NCBI GenBank assembly: GCA_037903475.1
Contig: JBAJFG010000549.1
Span: 682,001 to 746,000, forward strand
Direction: 5' to 3'
Length of the DNA: 64,000 bases
Source of the DNA: Ancylostoma caninum
Taxonomy: Eukaryota; Nematoda; Chromadorea; Rhabditida; Ancylostomatidae
Shown: positions 43,894 to 54,740 of the stretch, in pieces
How the letters are laid out: each line of letters begins with the position of its first letter
Position numbering within the stretch: the stretch's first letter is position 1
Translations under genes and position numbers: made by a program
The notes under the pieces: generated by a model
The model's database searches: none
Told to the model about the DNA's origin: nothing
Seen by the model: only the letters and a program-made list of their open reading frames with translations

Positions 43894-46800
43894 CAGTTTC
43901 TCTTGTCACTTCGGTATTTCTGTTTATAAGCGATCAGCATTTTCAACTTGTTTCATAAAATTGTAATCAATTCGAACTAACTTCACCAACTTCTACTTTT
44001 TGGGGTAGTGGTTAGCATCAAAGTCCTTGATCAAAATTTCCTCCTCAGTAATTTTTCCTGTAATTTTCAATTACTTTCAAGAAAAAAATGGTGGGATTGA
44101 GGTGGTCCTTCAGTCAAGAATGTGTGATTGTTAGGTGTTTTGAGGCTGCCATCGCACACTATTTGAAGCTTAGATGTAACTCAAGGTAGTAGTCAACTTT
44201 TCCAAAGTAGTCAACTTCATCGGACTTTTGTGATATTTCTTTTTCTTCTCTAATTTACGGGCATCATGCTCCATCACATCTATCTGAGAGCCCAAAAACC
44301 TTGTTTCCTGTTTGCACAGTGTGATTCGAGAAAATTCGTTAGCCTAAAAATATTATCTCGTTCATTAAAACCGCGCCCACCAACTCTTTAGCTTTTTGTG
44401 CGCTCAGCTCGACATTTCACAGAAACACGAGTGGTGTGAGCGAGTGTCCAGTTCGACTGAATAGCAATAAATCACGATTTAATGCCGAGCATTTTTCCTT
44501 GCGCTGTGAGCTGAGCTGACTGGACGAGTAGCGAGCGCCGATGGCCCCACAGTGAGGAAGTTGCTCGCTCGTCTCCGTCTCCGCGCGTGTCTCTGCTGCT
44601 CCGATGTTACTCGTTTGAATTGTACTTGTGTGCTGGATGTGTGGCTGGCTGAGTGAGTGTGTGCGTCCTATCAAAAGATCGTCTCGTCGCCCGAGTTGTC
44701 TGGTGCACTCAGCCGGCCGTCGTACTGTCTCGCCTTTGAGTTAGCTGTTTTTATTTGATTTCGCTGACCCCGCGCCGACGCAGCGCGACATTGGCACAGT
44801 GTCCCGGTCGATGTCCACTCGACGCCGACCGGCCGGCCGTTCCCCGCCCTGAACCGGTTCGAAGTCGTTTTTCATACGGTCATTCTTTTCTTCCTTTTCA
44901 TTTCCATGAACACGCTTCTGGAGGCTCTGGAACTGCTGGGCCATGAGAGTTGATCAAATACTGGGATACTAACGACTCCCAAGTGCACTTTTCATTTCTG
45001 TATGGGCTGCTCGTGATTTCAACTTACTCCTCACTAGTATGTTGACCGAATAATATATTAGATATGTCCGATATTCGAGTACTCGATTTTGAGTAAGTCA
45101 AAAATTGAAATTTCGAGGAAAGGGTGAGCCTCGCAGGCTCGGAGGATGGGAAGGAAAGGTCATAGAGCTTTTGCTTTGGGATATTTTATTTTCTGGTCGT
45201 GCTCCTAAATTGTTCGATGGATTAAGAAAATTTATTCGATTTTTATTCGAGTAACACTATACACCTCATAGTATGAGTGCTAGGTACCTTTGTTCTAAAG
45301 GCAACTGTCTCATCTAAGAGTTGTGTTGTTACCCAAGAATTTCATAGATTTTGCGGTCGTGCGATTGGCAGCTCGCCAGTTCTCCGCTCGAATAGGCATA
45401 ATCCATTTACAAGTAATTAGCCAGTCAGAAACAATCTTATGACGACACGTAGCCAACGATCCCCATCGACTGGCCGTTGGTCGTGTTGCTTCTTTTTCCC
45501 TTTGCTCGCTTTGTTCCTCCATTACTCGGTCATTCAAGGCTAATTTTCCTTTTGAGTTCCATATTACCCTGAATAGGATATTTTCCGGAAGTTCTATTTT
45601 CTGCACAACAAGGAAACTAAATGTGGTCCACTTAAGTGGATTGAACATGAATGTAACCCAAATAAGAACTGTTAAAGGATCCACGGGGATTTTGGCAAAA
45701 CCCGAGGAGATCAAACTGTTCTTTCCGAGAAATAAATCCTAACTATGCTTGCAAACTGGAAAATCCAGGACTAGTTTTGAACGACATGGTCGAGGGCAGA
45801 CCAGGAAAGCCTGTTGAAATAGTGAGCGTTATTCTATCTTGACCAGAAATTCTTTTCTGGAAGCTGCATATCACTTCACTTTCCTAGTAGCTAAACAGTG
45901 TCGGCTCCTGAATGTACTAGAACGTTAACTCTACGTATTCGATTCGATTTTCATATGGTCACTGCTTGAATGGATCTAGTTTCGAGTGAGGATAAAGGCC
46001 GAATATTAAGGCAAATCGGCGAGGTTTCTGCTTCCTTTTAACCAAAAGGAGTTGAATGTTGATTTATTCGATTGATTCAATGTCGACCTGTTAATATCGA
46101 GTCAGTGGTCAACTATTTGCAAAAATAGTTCCAAATCAAAGAGAATTTTGCTCAGATAGTTTTTTTTTTCTCCCTCCTCGCCATTTTATCCTTCAAACTC
46201 TTCGCTGATATCCACAGAAACCCCTTTTTGTGAGCTTTTTCTCCGAAAATCCCGCGTAATGCATTAAGTTCGAGCACTTAATTGCTCATTCAGTTCCGTC
46301 CGGGAGTCGGCTGATGCATGCCTGGCTCACTTCCGGTGAGGCACATTTTGCCTCAATCTCCGTTTCCGCCCTAATCCCAGCTAGCAACGTTTCGCTGATC
46401 TTCGTGCATTCGCGTTCAATTCGAGGATCGCCGACAATTGTCGCTACCGTAACTGCTACCCTTAATGGCGCGAAATTCAAAACGCTCCACATGCCAATTA
46501 ACCTTTAGACCTCGACTTCGCGGCGGTTCTCATAACATCAGGCTTCGATATTCGGTATTCACCCCACACACATACGTGAATAGTTAGCACACGGGAGCGA
46601 CGCATATTCAAATGAGCCCCGTGCCTGTTGAAAAACTCGACGGGGGCGTGCCCCCGAGCACCTTGAATGGCTCGCGCTGCCACGGTTTGAATTCTGCAAT
46701 TCGTGGTTTTTCGACGCGTCGACCACGCCCACTTCGAGGCGCGGCCGGCGTGGGATTACGGTAGCGTCGCTGAATTCGTCGCGGGCTGGAGCGCTGACGA

Positions 46801-48358
46801 GTCGCGGGCTGCTCTTCCTTGTGTTGTTTTATGTCGCTTTTGGAAGTTACTGCATGATTACTACCTGTGAGTAATTGAGTAATTCATGGTGATATTGCTG
46901 AGTTTAGCGCTGGACTGTGTAGCGTTGCCTCAGCGATGGTGCTGGGTTAATGGGGTGCGCTAAATACCGCGCCCGCATCGACCTAGAGACCCACGCCAAT
47001 TCTCTCGAATTTTTGTGCGTATCGCTTGTTGATGCTCTGTGTTTTTGGAGAAAAGTGGTAGGTTTTCTTGAACTGGAAGGTTCCAGATGAAAAGGGATCT
47101 GTCTAGAAATACTTATGATTCTGACTGTAATTTAAGCAACTTTTGGTCATAAGTGCGAAGATGGATGACTTAAAATTGAACAAAACTCTTGCCACTTCCT
47201 GTAAAATAAAAATCTGCAACCTTTTAGTACATAACTCGATGGCTGAACATGGTGGTATAGTTAGTTTTTGCCGTATTGGCTTGTTCTTGTGATTTAGATA
47301 ATTCACCGTAGGAAAAGGTGGATGATCTTATTTTTGGGATTGGTGACATCACTTCTCACAGGTACTCTGCATCGGGGAACTTTTAAGGACTCAGCTATAG
47401 AATGGCAGCAGCTTCCTCCTTGCCATTGTGTGGAAAATCAGCTCCTTTCTAGAATCAGCATCAAAACTCTCCTCATATCTTGAAGAACGTTCTTCCTCAT
47501 TTATTGTTCCTCATTTATAGTTCCTCCCCTTATTCACTACTCAGAAATCGTTTCCGTCACCAGCTCTTCACTTTAAATGCACCAAATCATATAGTACAAG
47601 TCCTACAATGCGCCGCAGTAGACAGATGAATGACTGAAGATATTTTTGACATTTGGAAAGCATAGCAGTTCATCGCTTCCGATTTTTTTTTCAATCTACA
47701 TAGTAGTTGCTGCAAAAGTGCTTGTCGTGCTTGTTTCTGAAAACTTTTATAGAGTCCATTAAGTTGATGAAAAGTGATTTATGATGAGAAGGGCGGATTA
47801 TTTCTAAGCAGCAGAACATCGTATCTCCTCTGTACTATCGAAAAACTCTCTCATCATTCGTCCATCATTCTCCTAAAGAAAGGGTCTGTACTTGCTTGTT
47901 CACACTTGATGTGATCCAGAAAGTCTACCGTAGTTCCGACTGATTCTATATTGCCATAATAGTCATATGTGGGTCTCAGGGCTGGTGTTACGGAAGAATC
48001 TTCCCTATCAATGTTAGAGCAAGCCAAGGTCCCATTGAGTTCTTTGAAATTGACAAATATGCGCAAAAGTTTGTTCAAGAGTTGGCCAGAGTCTTAGGTA
48101 AAATTACTGAGGTTCAAAGGCGTGAATTCCGCTCTTCTCTCTTCTTCTACAGCATTTTAAAAGCACTTCTCGACTTCATACTCCTCGATAAAACTGGCCT
48201 TTTCGGATAGCTTTTCTTCTGGAGCAAGCAGAGCGTTGCAAAATTGCAACGAGAATCCAGAAACGTCCATCCAGAAACATATTGACTTCGTTGGCGCATC
48301 GGCTGCGCCTCCTCAAGCATGTCTGACTTTGTGAGAATCATCGTAACTGACAAGGGTC
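43894..48358. other. Gene-free by my reading; two CpG-rich patches
   Basis: CpG-rich patches lie at about 44500-44935 and 46280-46810. The second contains the palindrome CGGGGGCGTGCCCCCG (46641-46656), GGATTACGGTAG (46753-46764) and GCTACCGTAACTG (about 46443). The patches may be promoters or first exons, but no splice-consistent exon was found. The 134-codon minus frame at 45310-45714 lacks a recognised domain. Confidence 0.42.
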
Positions 48359-48711
48359 ATGATGGCAGTAGGGATGTGTGTGTGTCTCAGCTGCCTCGTA
48401 TTCATAACCTCGTTATGTAAATTAGCCTCGCTAGAGCCTGAAGCACGGATTTCACTAGAGCAGCCTCTTAATAAGGGACGACGAAACGAAGAGGCGAAGA
48501 GGCTCGAAGCCAGACATCCGCGGGCCAGTCAGCCGCGAGCCAACTCAGCAGCCAGCGCTGCTGAGCCACCAAACTGGCGCTCGGGCTTTTCGGATGATGG
48601 CTCGTGGATTGAATCGCAAGGGTCACCATATGTCACCGCGATCGAGGAGGCATTTTTTGCGCGCGATGTCGGGGGAATAGCTGAGCAGAGTGAGAGACGA
48701 AGTGAGCCGGG
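48359..48711 (+). CDS. Candidate first exon, possible secreted protein
   Basis: An ATG-initiated frame of 117 codons plus two bases ends at a GTGAGT donor (48712). The first 25 residues have a hydrophobic core (VCLSCLVFITSLC) resembling a signal peptide. The rest is polar, with possible processing sites: a Gly-Arg-Arg (NKGRR) and a Lys-Arg (AKRLE), followed by an Ala/Pro-rich part and an acidic stretch (FSDDGSWIESQG). The GC3-rich codons stand out from the surrounding AT-leaning DNA. This could be the first exon of a secreted or propeptide-type gene, or a chance frame in a CpG patch. No second exon was found, because the decayed GGAACAGTTGTCC array starts about 250 bp downstream. Confidence 0.3.
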
Positions 48712-48956
48712 GTGAGTCCCCCTCCGTCACACTCCCTCTCACTGTCTTTTCCGTCCCCTGTTAATTGCTCCACATCCACACGGCCAAACTGCTATTCCAA
48801 TCGATTATTAGTTCTTTTGTCGAACTTTGCCAGCATCACTTCCACGAATACAAGCTAAAGAATGGGGGATCCAGGCTGATTAGCTCATTTTCTCCTACTA
48901 GATCTTTTCTACACATCTCTTCGTGTTCTCTTTCCAAATATCCATGTCCGAGCTCA

Positions 48957-49549
48957 GGAACACTTGTCCTTTCCGAGATTCGAGTAATAGCTCGTTTTCT
49001 CTACCTTACGTGAACTGAATAGGAACAGTTGTCCAGCACAATGACGCTTTATCATTATCTCTGAAGCCTATATCATATTCCTCTTGGAAAGGCATTTAAT
49101 TGCTCACAGCTGCCTGCTGTCTCATAGGGGAGCTGTTGCCCTTTCCGTGACAGGAACAAGAGCTTCCGTATCTCTCTTAGAACTGCTCCAAGTTCCGCTT
49201 TGATCACTTTGGAACAGTTGTCCATTTATAGCATCTCCTAGAGCCTTTCACGCAACCATCTTTGACGAGAGTACTAGTTATGGAACAGTTGTCCAGCTTT
49301 CCTCATTTTCGCTCCAGCAAGACATTTGGCTTAGCTGTCACATGTGCACACTTTCACAGCCGTAGATGAGCTGTAAATTTGGTGCAACAGAGAGTGACTC
49401 ATGTTTAGGAGCAGTTGTCCGCATAGGAAGAAAAAGCTGTCGAAATAATGCGTAGGACATTGTTCAGGAACAGTTAGCCTGTTTTGGTATTGGTTAAACA
49501 AGGAGGTATTTGTCAGGCAGAATAGAGCTTGGATCAGAAACAGTTGTCC
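48957..49549. repeat. Spaced array of seven GGAACAGTTGTCC motifs
   Basis: The 13-base motif GGAACAGTTGTCC occurs exactly at 49022, 49211 and 49282, and with one mismatch at 48957, 49408, 49467 and 49537, all in plus orientation. Start-to-start spacings are 65, 189, 71, 126, 59 and 70 bases, close to 1, 3, 1, 2, 1 and 1 times about 63. A decayed 63-bp satellite in which only this motif is conserved would explain it. The motif is itself a quasi-inverted repeat (GGAACA, one base, TTGTCC) and contains CAGTTG, an E-box/Myb-type core. Confidence 0.85.
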
Positions 49550-52500
49550 TCATAATCTATGAAAACAGGAACCTTGGAATGATATTCCAGAAATTTTACC
49601 AAGTAGCAGTGCACGTTTCCTTATGTGATATATCTATTCACAAAATTTTTTTAGAAGATTTTTCATACAATGGGTCTCATAATCGAACGCATTTTGCATA
49701 GAACACATTCTGAAATTTCCTGAAATTTTAGGGAAGTTCCTTGGCAGCTTGCCAATGCGTCCCATCACCCGACCGCTGTTTTCAATCCACGTCGCTGTAA
49801 TACTTGGCAATTTCTCATGCCAGTTTTGCTGGCGGCGGCAGCGGCGGCGATTTCGCGTCGCTAACGGCGAATCGCAGCTAATTTCGAGTTGTTATCGCGG
49901 CGAGAGCGATACCAGTATTTTTTCAAGTCGAAACTGTCTGATTAGCTGCGTTCACGCTACTCGCCGCTTCGCGCACTTTTTTCGCTGCGGCGACTCAAAA
50001 GGCGAGCCGACATCTCCAGGATTCGGTTTTTTCGATGGTTTTCTGCGCAGGACCGGCAAATACCATAGAGTCGGCGACGGAGTGACGACGGCACAGGTGA
50101 ATCGGCACTTGTCAAAGGAGCTCGGAGCGCTGCGATTCGCACCGGCTCCGAGAAGTGTGCTCAGAGCGGTCTTTGGCGAGGAAATTGATGGACTGTGTCA
50201 GGATAATTAACGAAATGGTCAATTAAATGGGGGATGGGGTCGATCCTCTGGATTTGACTGTTCGAGGCACAACTGGGTGGGATCGTAGAGGGAGGTTCTT
50301 CTTGCTTTCATTTCTCTTTGAAAATCCAGGATAATTGGCCGCAAGACAGGATTCCCCCAAATTTTTGCTCTCTACAGATCAGTTTAGATAGAAGTCTTAG
50401 TGAAAAGCAAACTTCTGCCTTTCTCATACAGATCTCATGGGACAGAAAATCATTTTTTGGGGCAGGATGTGTTTACGAACCCACTTGGTTTACTTGGTTC
50501 ACTGCTTTACTAGTTTGGTTAGTTTACTTAACTATGTACTTGTTTTTGACTAATCCAAAATTGTAGCTTTCTGGTCTCAGCTTTCGGACTATCCAAGATT
50601 TGCATTGTTTCCTAAATAAACGCCTTTTTTCCAAGAATTCCTCAACAAAACCCATAAATGGCTTCACTATGGCTTGGTTTCTGAATTCCCCCAGCAAAAA
50701 TTCATATTTGCTGCTGATAGGAGGTCTTTCCAAAAATGTCGTAATTAAATGTATGTTTATTACATGGAAAATACATTGGAAATGAAACTACAACAAAATA
50801 AACATAATAAAACAAACAATCGCAAGAATATTCCCGGGATGCTGTGGATGATGAAATAGAGAGAGGAAGAAAATGAAGCGATAAGCTTTCAACTCATCCA
50901 ATATACCTATGAGCGAACACAATGCAGGTGGAATAACCTGATGTCTCAAAATTGAAGGAAAATCTTTAAACTAGTCCTTCCTAGCACGAGCAGTGGTGCT
51001 CAAATGGGCTTTATGTACCTCCTTCAAGCATGACTGTTCCCTTCTCCTTGGTTCCACGTCTCCTTGTCCTGTCATAAGCACAGCATATTATTAACAAGCT
51101 AAAATTACATGTATTTGTCTACACGTAACCATATTGAAGACATATCCTGCTTTCTCCTATCCAGCTTCGATAGATCCAGCAATCAGCGAACTCGGAAAAA
51201 ATCTGGATTCGTCTCCTTCCTGCCAGGGATGCTTCTCCATATTGTAACTAAATGCAGTCATCATATTCCCGATCTTTGATCCATTTCCCGCTCACCATCC
51301 GGAACACGAAGTGTCCTGAAGAGCGCACTTAGCTAGTCACCTTTAGCCTTCGGTTGATCTCTAAGTCGCACACGATGTTCTTTGGATTTTGCGTATTTCT
51401 ACGTGCGTTTCACCGCTCGTGCTAATTTCGCCGCATCATCCGGAAATTAGCCGCATACCTTCAGGAAATTCGCAAATCGCAGTAGTTGCTAGTGCTGCCG
51501 CATCACAGTCCAACGAGATCAAGCGTTGTTATCGTGCGAAAACCATGCCGCAGCTTGCTGCGGCGCAGTTTTTCACATTTTTTCGTGATTTAATTGACTT
51601 TGTAAACCAACAGAAAGTTATTCTTTGGTTACCTTTTTCTGGACTCTCTCGGCTATTTCTGCTGCTGACTAATCCAGGAATCGAGCAGCACTTTTGCGTT
51701 CGAGTACGTGCCCTCCCTCTCAACCCCTCCATGAATCTCTAAGAAAACGCTCCCCAGCATGCATCCATAGTTCCGCCTAGGTTTTAGCCGTATCGTTACC
51801 GGTTTTTTCGCTGGTTCACGCTGGTTTTCTACGTACGCGCTTCTCGGTTCAACATCCAGATCTATCCGCACGCTCCTACTAGGTTAGTTTCGGGGAAGTT
51901 CGGAAGAGTAGAAGGTGTGAAGTCCTGTGCAGAGAGGCCCCGCCCACTCGGGACATCTGCCTCGACTTCGAGGCTTGTATTTTAGTGAGTTGTGGTGTAT
52001 AAGATCCGCATTGTCGTCGTAGGCGAGAGCAGCCAAAGAATTGCCAGCAAGGACTGATTTGTCGAGTTTTGTTGAGAACTGTTTATTCGCTGACGGGACT
52101 CACGGATTTGCTCCAGAAAACGTCAGTCTAACCGCGAACCTCATACTTCCAAATAGGGATAGGAAGTTGAGGGCTGTGATGTACTGCAATATTTACCAGC
52201 AAAACTCATTGGTTGTGGACTAGCGGGTGGATCACGGTCTTCCTGGTAACGTTCATGCATCTCGTAGCTGATTTTTCAATTTTTTTCCTCCCCACAGTCA
52301 CTACCTCTATAGTGCTGCTTTTGTGCTGCACAACGATTTTTAGGGGGTTTCAGCTGGGAAGGACGTCAAATGAAGGAGTTCACATGGTAATGAAAGTGAG
52401 CTTTGAAAATTTAGAATTATCCAATTGCGGAGTGCGCCTTTTTCTGCACTTATGCATAAGGGAAAGAGGCCGTTATTGTTTTTATATTTTCTGGATTCTC

Positions 52501-54465
52501 TGGACTTTTTCCTGGGCCCAGCTCATCAAATGCGCCACTGAGTTGCCCCTCACTGCGCTAGTTATCGGTACTTCCGCAGAACAACATGCTCTATTAGGTG
52601 TTATCTAGCTGCTCATTTGTAGCTGTACATATTCCTGAGTATTTTCTTTTCATCCTCAGTCCTGTGAGCAATACAGGGTGTTAACCCAGCACTACAAAAT
52701 CCTTTTTTCACAATTTTTTTTTTCACAATTTTTTTGCACAGTAACTGCTGCTATAGTACTGGAAAGCAACCATCACGTACTCTGGACCCTTGACTACGCA
52801 CACGGAAATTTCCTGGATCTGCTGTGCTCAGCTTTCATTACAGCACATATCATGCCTCTAGACGCACAGGTGGCGAAGTGTCAACAATTAGGCGTAAAAA
52901 CGCGTTAGGCGGGGCCAGCTGTGGCGCATGATGAGCCTGTTAAAACATTAACCGGGTTAGGACGGTTATATAGTTGAGGATTTGGCAGAATTTTTGCGGT
53001 CCGACCGAAGAAAATGCTGCAAGGTTTCGCTAGAGGTGAAAACTCGCTCGAAATGGGCGAAATTTTTGACAAACTTGTGGTATTATTTAGGCGAGTAATG
53101 ACCTTAAGACTACTATATTCGGGATAAATGTGTGGTCCGTCAACTCAGAGAGGGCCGATGGAGTGACTTTGTCTGCAATTACGACCGCACTGGTTTCATT
53201 GATGGGAGAACGTCGCCGGACGTGTCTGGAAGGAGATTTTGATAGTAAGGAAAGGGCGTAGTAAGGAGACATAAAATGGAAAGAATCGTACCACATACAT
53301 ACCAAAAAAGTGTAAAAATTAGATCAATTGGCCGACACCGTGATGAGGTCGTAAATGTGGCTAAATTCTTCCCAGCGGACCTCTCTGAGGCAACCGACTT
53401 CACGCGAATATGATAGTGTAGGACCTCTAGGTCCTTAGGGAAGCAGGTCCTCGAAAGCCACCCGTTTTGGTCGTTTAAGTTAGCGTTCCAGAAATTCGCA
53501 TATCAAACTGGCCGTTAGCAAGTTTTTTCTTCGGCTCGCGTCAGTTCCCTCGTGAAGATCTCGTTTCTCCAGCAGAACACCGGGTTCAGCGGGCGGCGTT
53601 AATCTCCCAAGATGTGTGAGATCTTGCATTACAAGCGAATTTCGACAAAAATGTGTCCTTTAATCTGCCGCAGTTTACGGTAAAAACGCGTGAACACCGT
53701 GCGAATTGCACTTTTCCACAAGGCGACGCCGCCGTTTCAGAAACACACAAGCCGAAAATGCCGCCGGCGAAACGCGGCTGCCGAAAAAGCCAGCTGTCGG
53801 GAACGCCGTCGGGTTCCCGAAACGACGGCGCTTTAGGCACAGCATTAGTGCGGTTAATGACATGCTTCGGGTAGGGTGTTCCGCTAACTATTAGTGAAAA
53901 TCGAAATTCATCGCCCCGTGACGACGATGAACAGGGCGCCGGCCGGCGCACGAGGTTTTGGGAGCGAAACGTACGTCTCCGCGAAAAATGCGAAAAGTGC
54001 GGAAAAGCGGCCGGTCGTCAAGTCATTTTTCGATACGATTTATACTCGATACCCATTGATTATGCGCTGAAATAATTTCGACAGCAGCAGCGTTCTTTTC
54101 GACACCCTGACCAGCCGACTCGTGGCAGCGCTGAGGACACAATGGTGAGCAATTTATATACTGTTGAAGGAGAATATCCACAAAAAATGTTGTCTGAACC
54201 CGTTTGTATTGACGTTGGGGAAATTAGACATACGGTAAGCGGCAACTTGGTGCAAGCCGCAAATGCGCGTTTCCTTGAAATCCCGCCGGATTTTCAAAAT
54301 CTACCCTTAGGCGATTTTCATTGCTACATTATTTGTAGATGTTTTTGGTGGGAATTTCACTTGACACTTCGATTGAATGCTTGAAAAATTGGATATTCGT
54401 CACAGTCCTTGTTCTTAGAGGTGAGGTTCTTCACTTCCTATAGTACGCGCCTTAGAAATGTTTTG
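49550..54465. other. Gene-free by my reading; CpG-rich patches
   Basis: CpG-rich patches lie at about 49745-50170 and 53580-54020. The second contains an imperfect inverted repeat, GCCGCCGTTTC at about 53729 against GAAACGACGGC at about 53819. Frames of 117-153 codons over these patches have no domain. A solo TATACAGGG-type end, TACAGGGTGTTAACCC, lies at 52672 without a partner. Poly-T runs lie near 52705-52735. Confidence 0.4.
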
Positions 54466-54740
54466 TACAGTGGACGGCAATGGCGGTGGCCCATTTGCGG
54501 CCTCGAGAAGGACGTCGCGCAACGGCGCCGCGTGTGCCGTAACCGATGTTTTCTGCTGCTGTTATGCTAATTCTAGCAGTTTTCCTATACGATTTCAAGG
54601 ATTTTTGACCCAAATGGGAAGGAAAAAGCTTAGAAATAGCATCCCTACGGCAGACGACACCGATCCCAGCGCGCGCGGTGCGGTTGCGCGGCGTCCTTGT
54701 CGAGGCCGCAGATGGGCCACCGCCATTGCCGTCCACTGTA
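54466..54740. mobile_element. 275-bp MITE with about 75-bp GC-rich terminal repeats
   Basis: TA flanks both ends. The left end reads TACAGTGGACGGCAATGGCG and the right end is its exact inverse over the first 30 bases. High similarity continues through GGCCTCGA, AAGGACG and CGCGCAACxGC to about 75 bases per arm. The central 100 bp is AT-richer and partly self-complementary. Because it is palindromic, both strands have similar frames beginning DGNGGGP; neither is a gene. High arm identity suggests a recent insertion. Confidence 0.93.

Noticed and set aside
49749..50210. 153-codon plus-strand open frame, the longest in the window
   Set aside because: It lies in a CpG-rich patch where stops are rarer. 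There is no recognisable domain and no splice support.
52213..52608. 131-codon frame with several hydrophobic stretches, resembling a membrane protein
   Set aside because: T-rich DNA yields Phe/Leu/Val-rich frames by chance. It has no conserved motif and no good splice sites at its edges.
52672..52688. TACAGGGTGTTAACCC as a transposon end
   Set aside because: No inverted partner was found within several kilobases, so at most it is a solo remnant.
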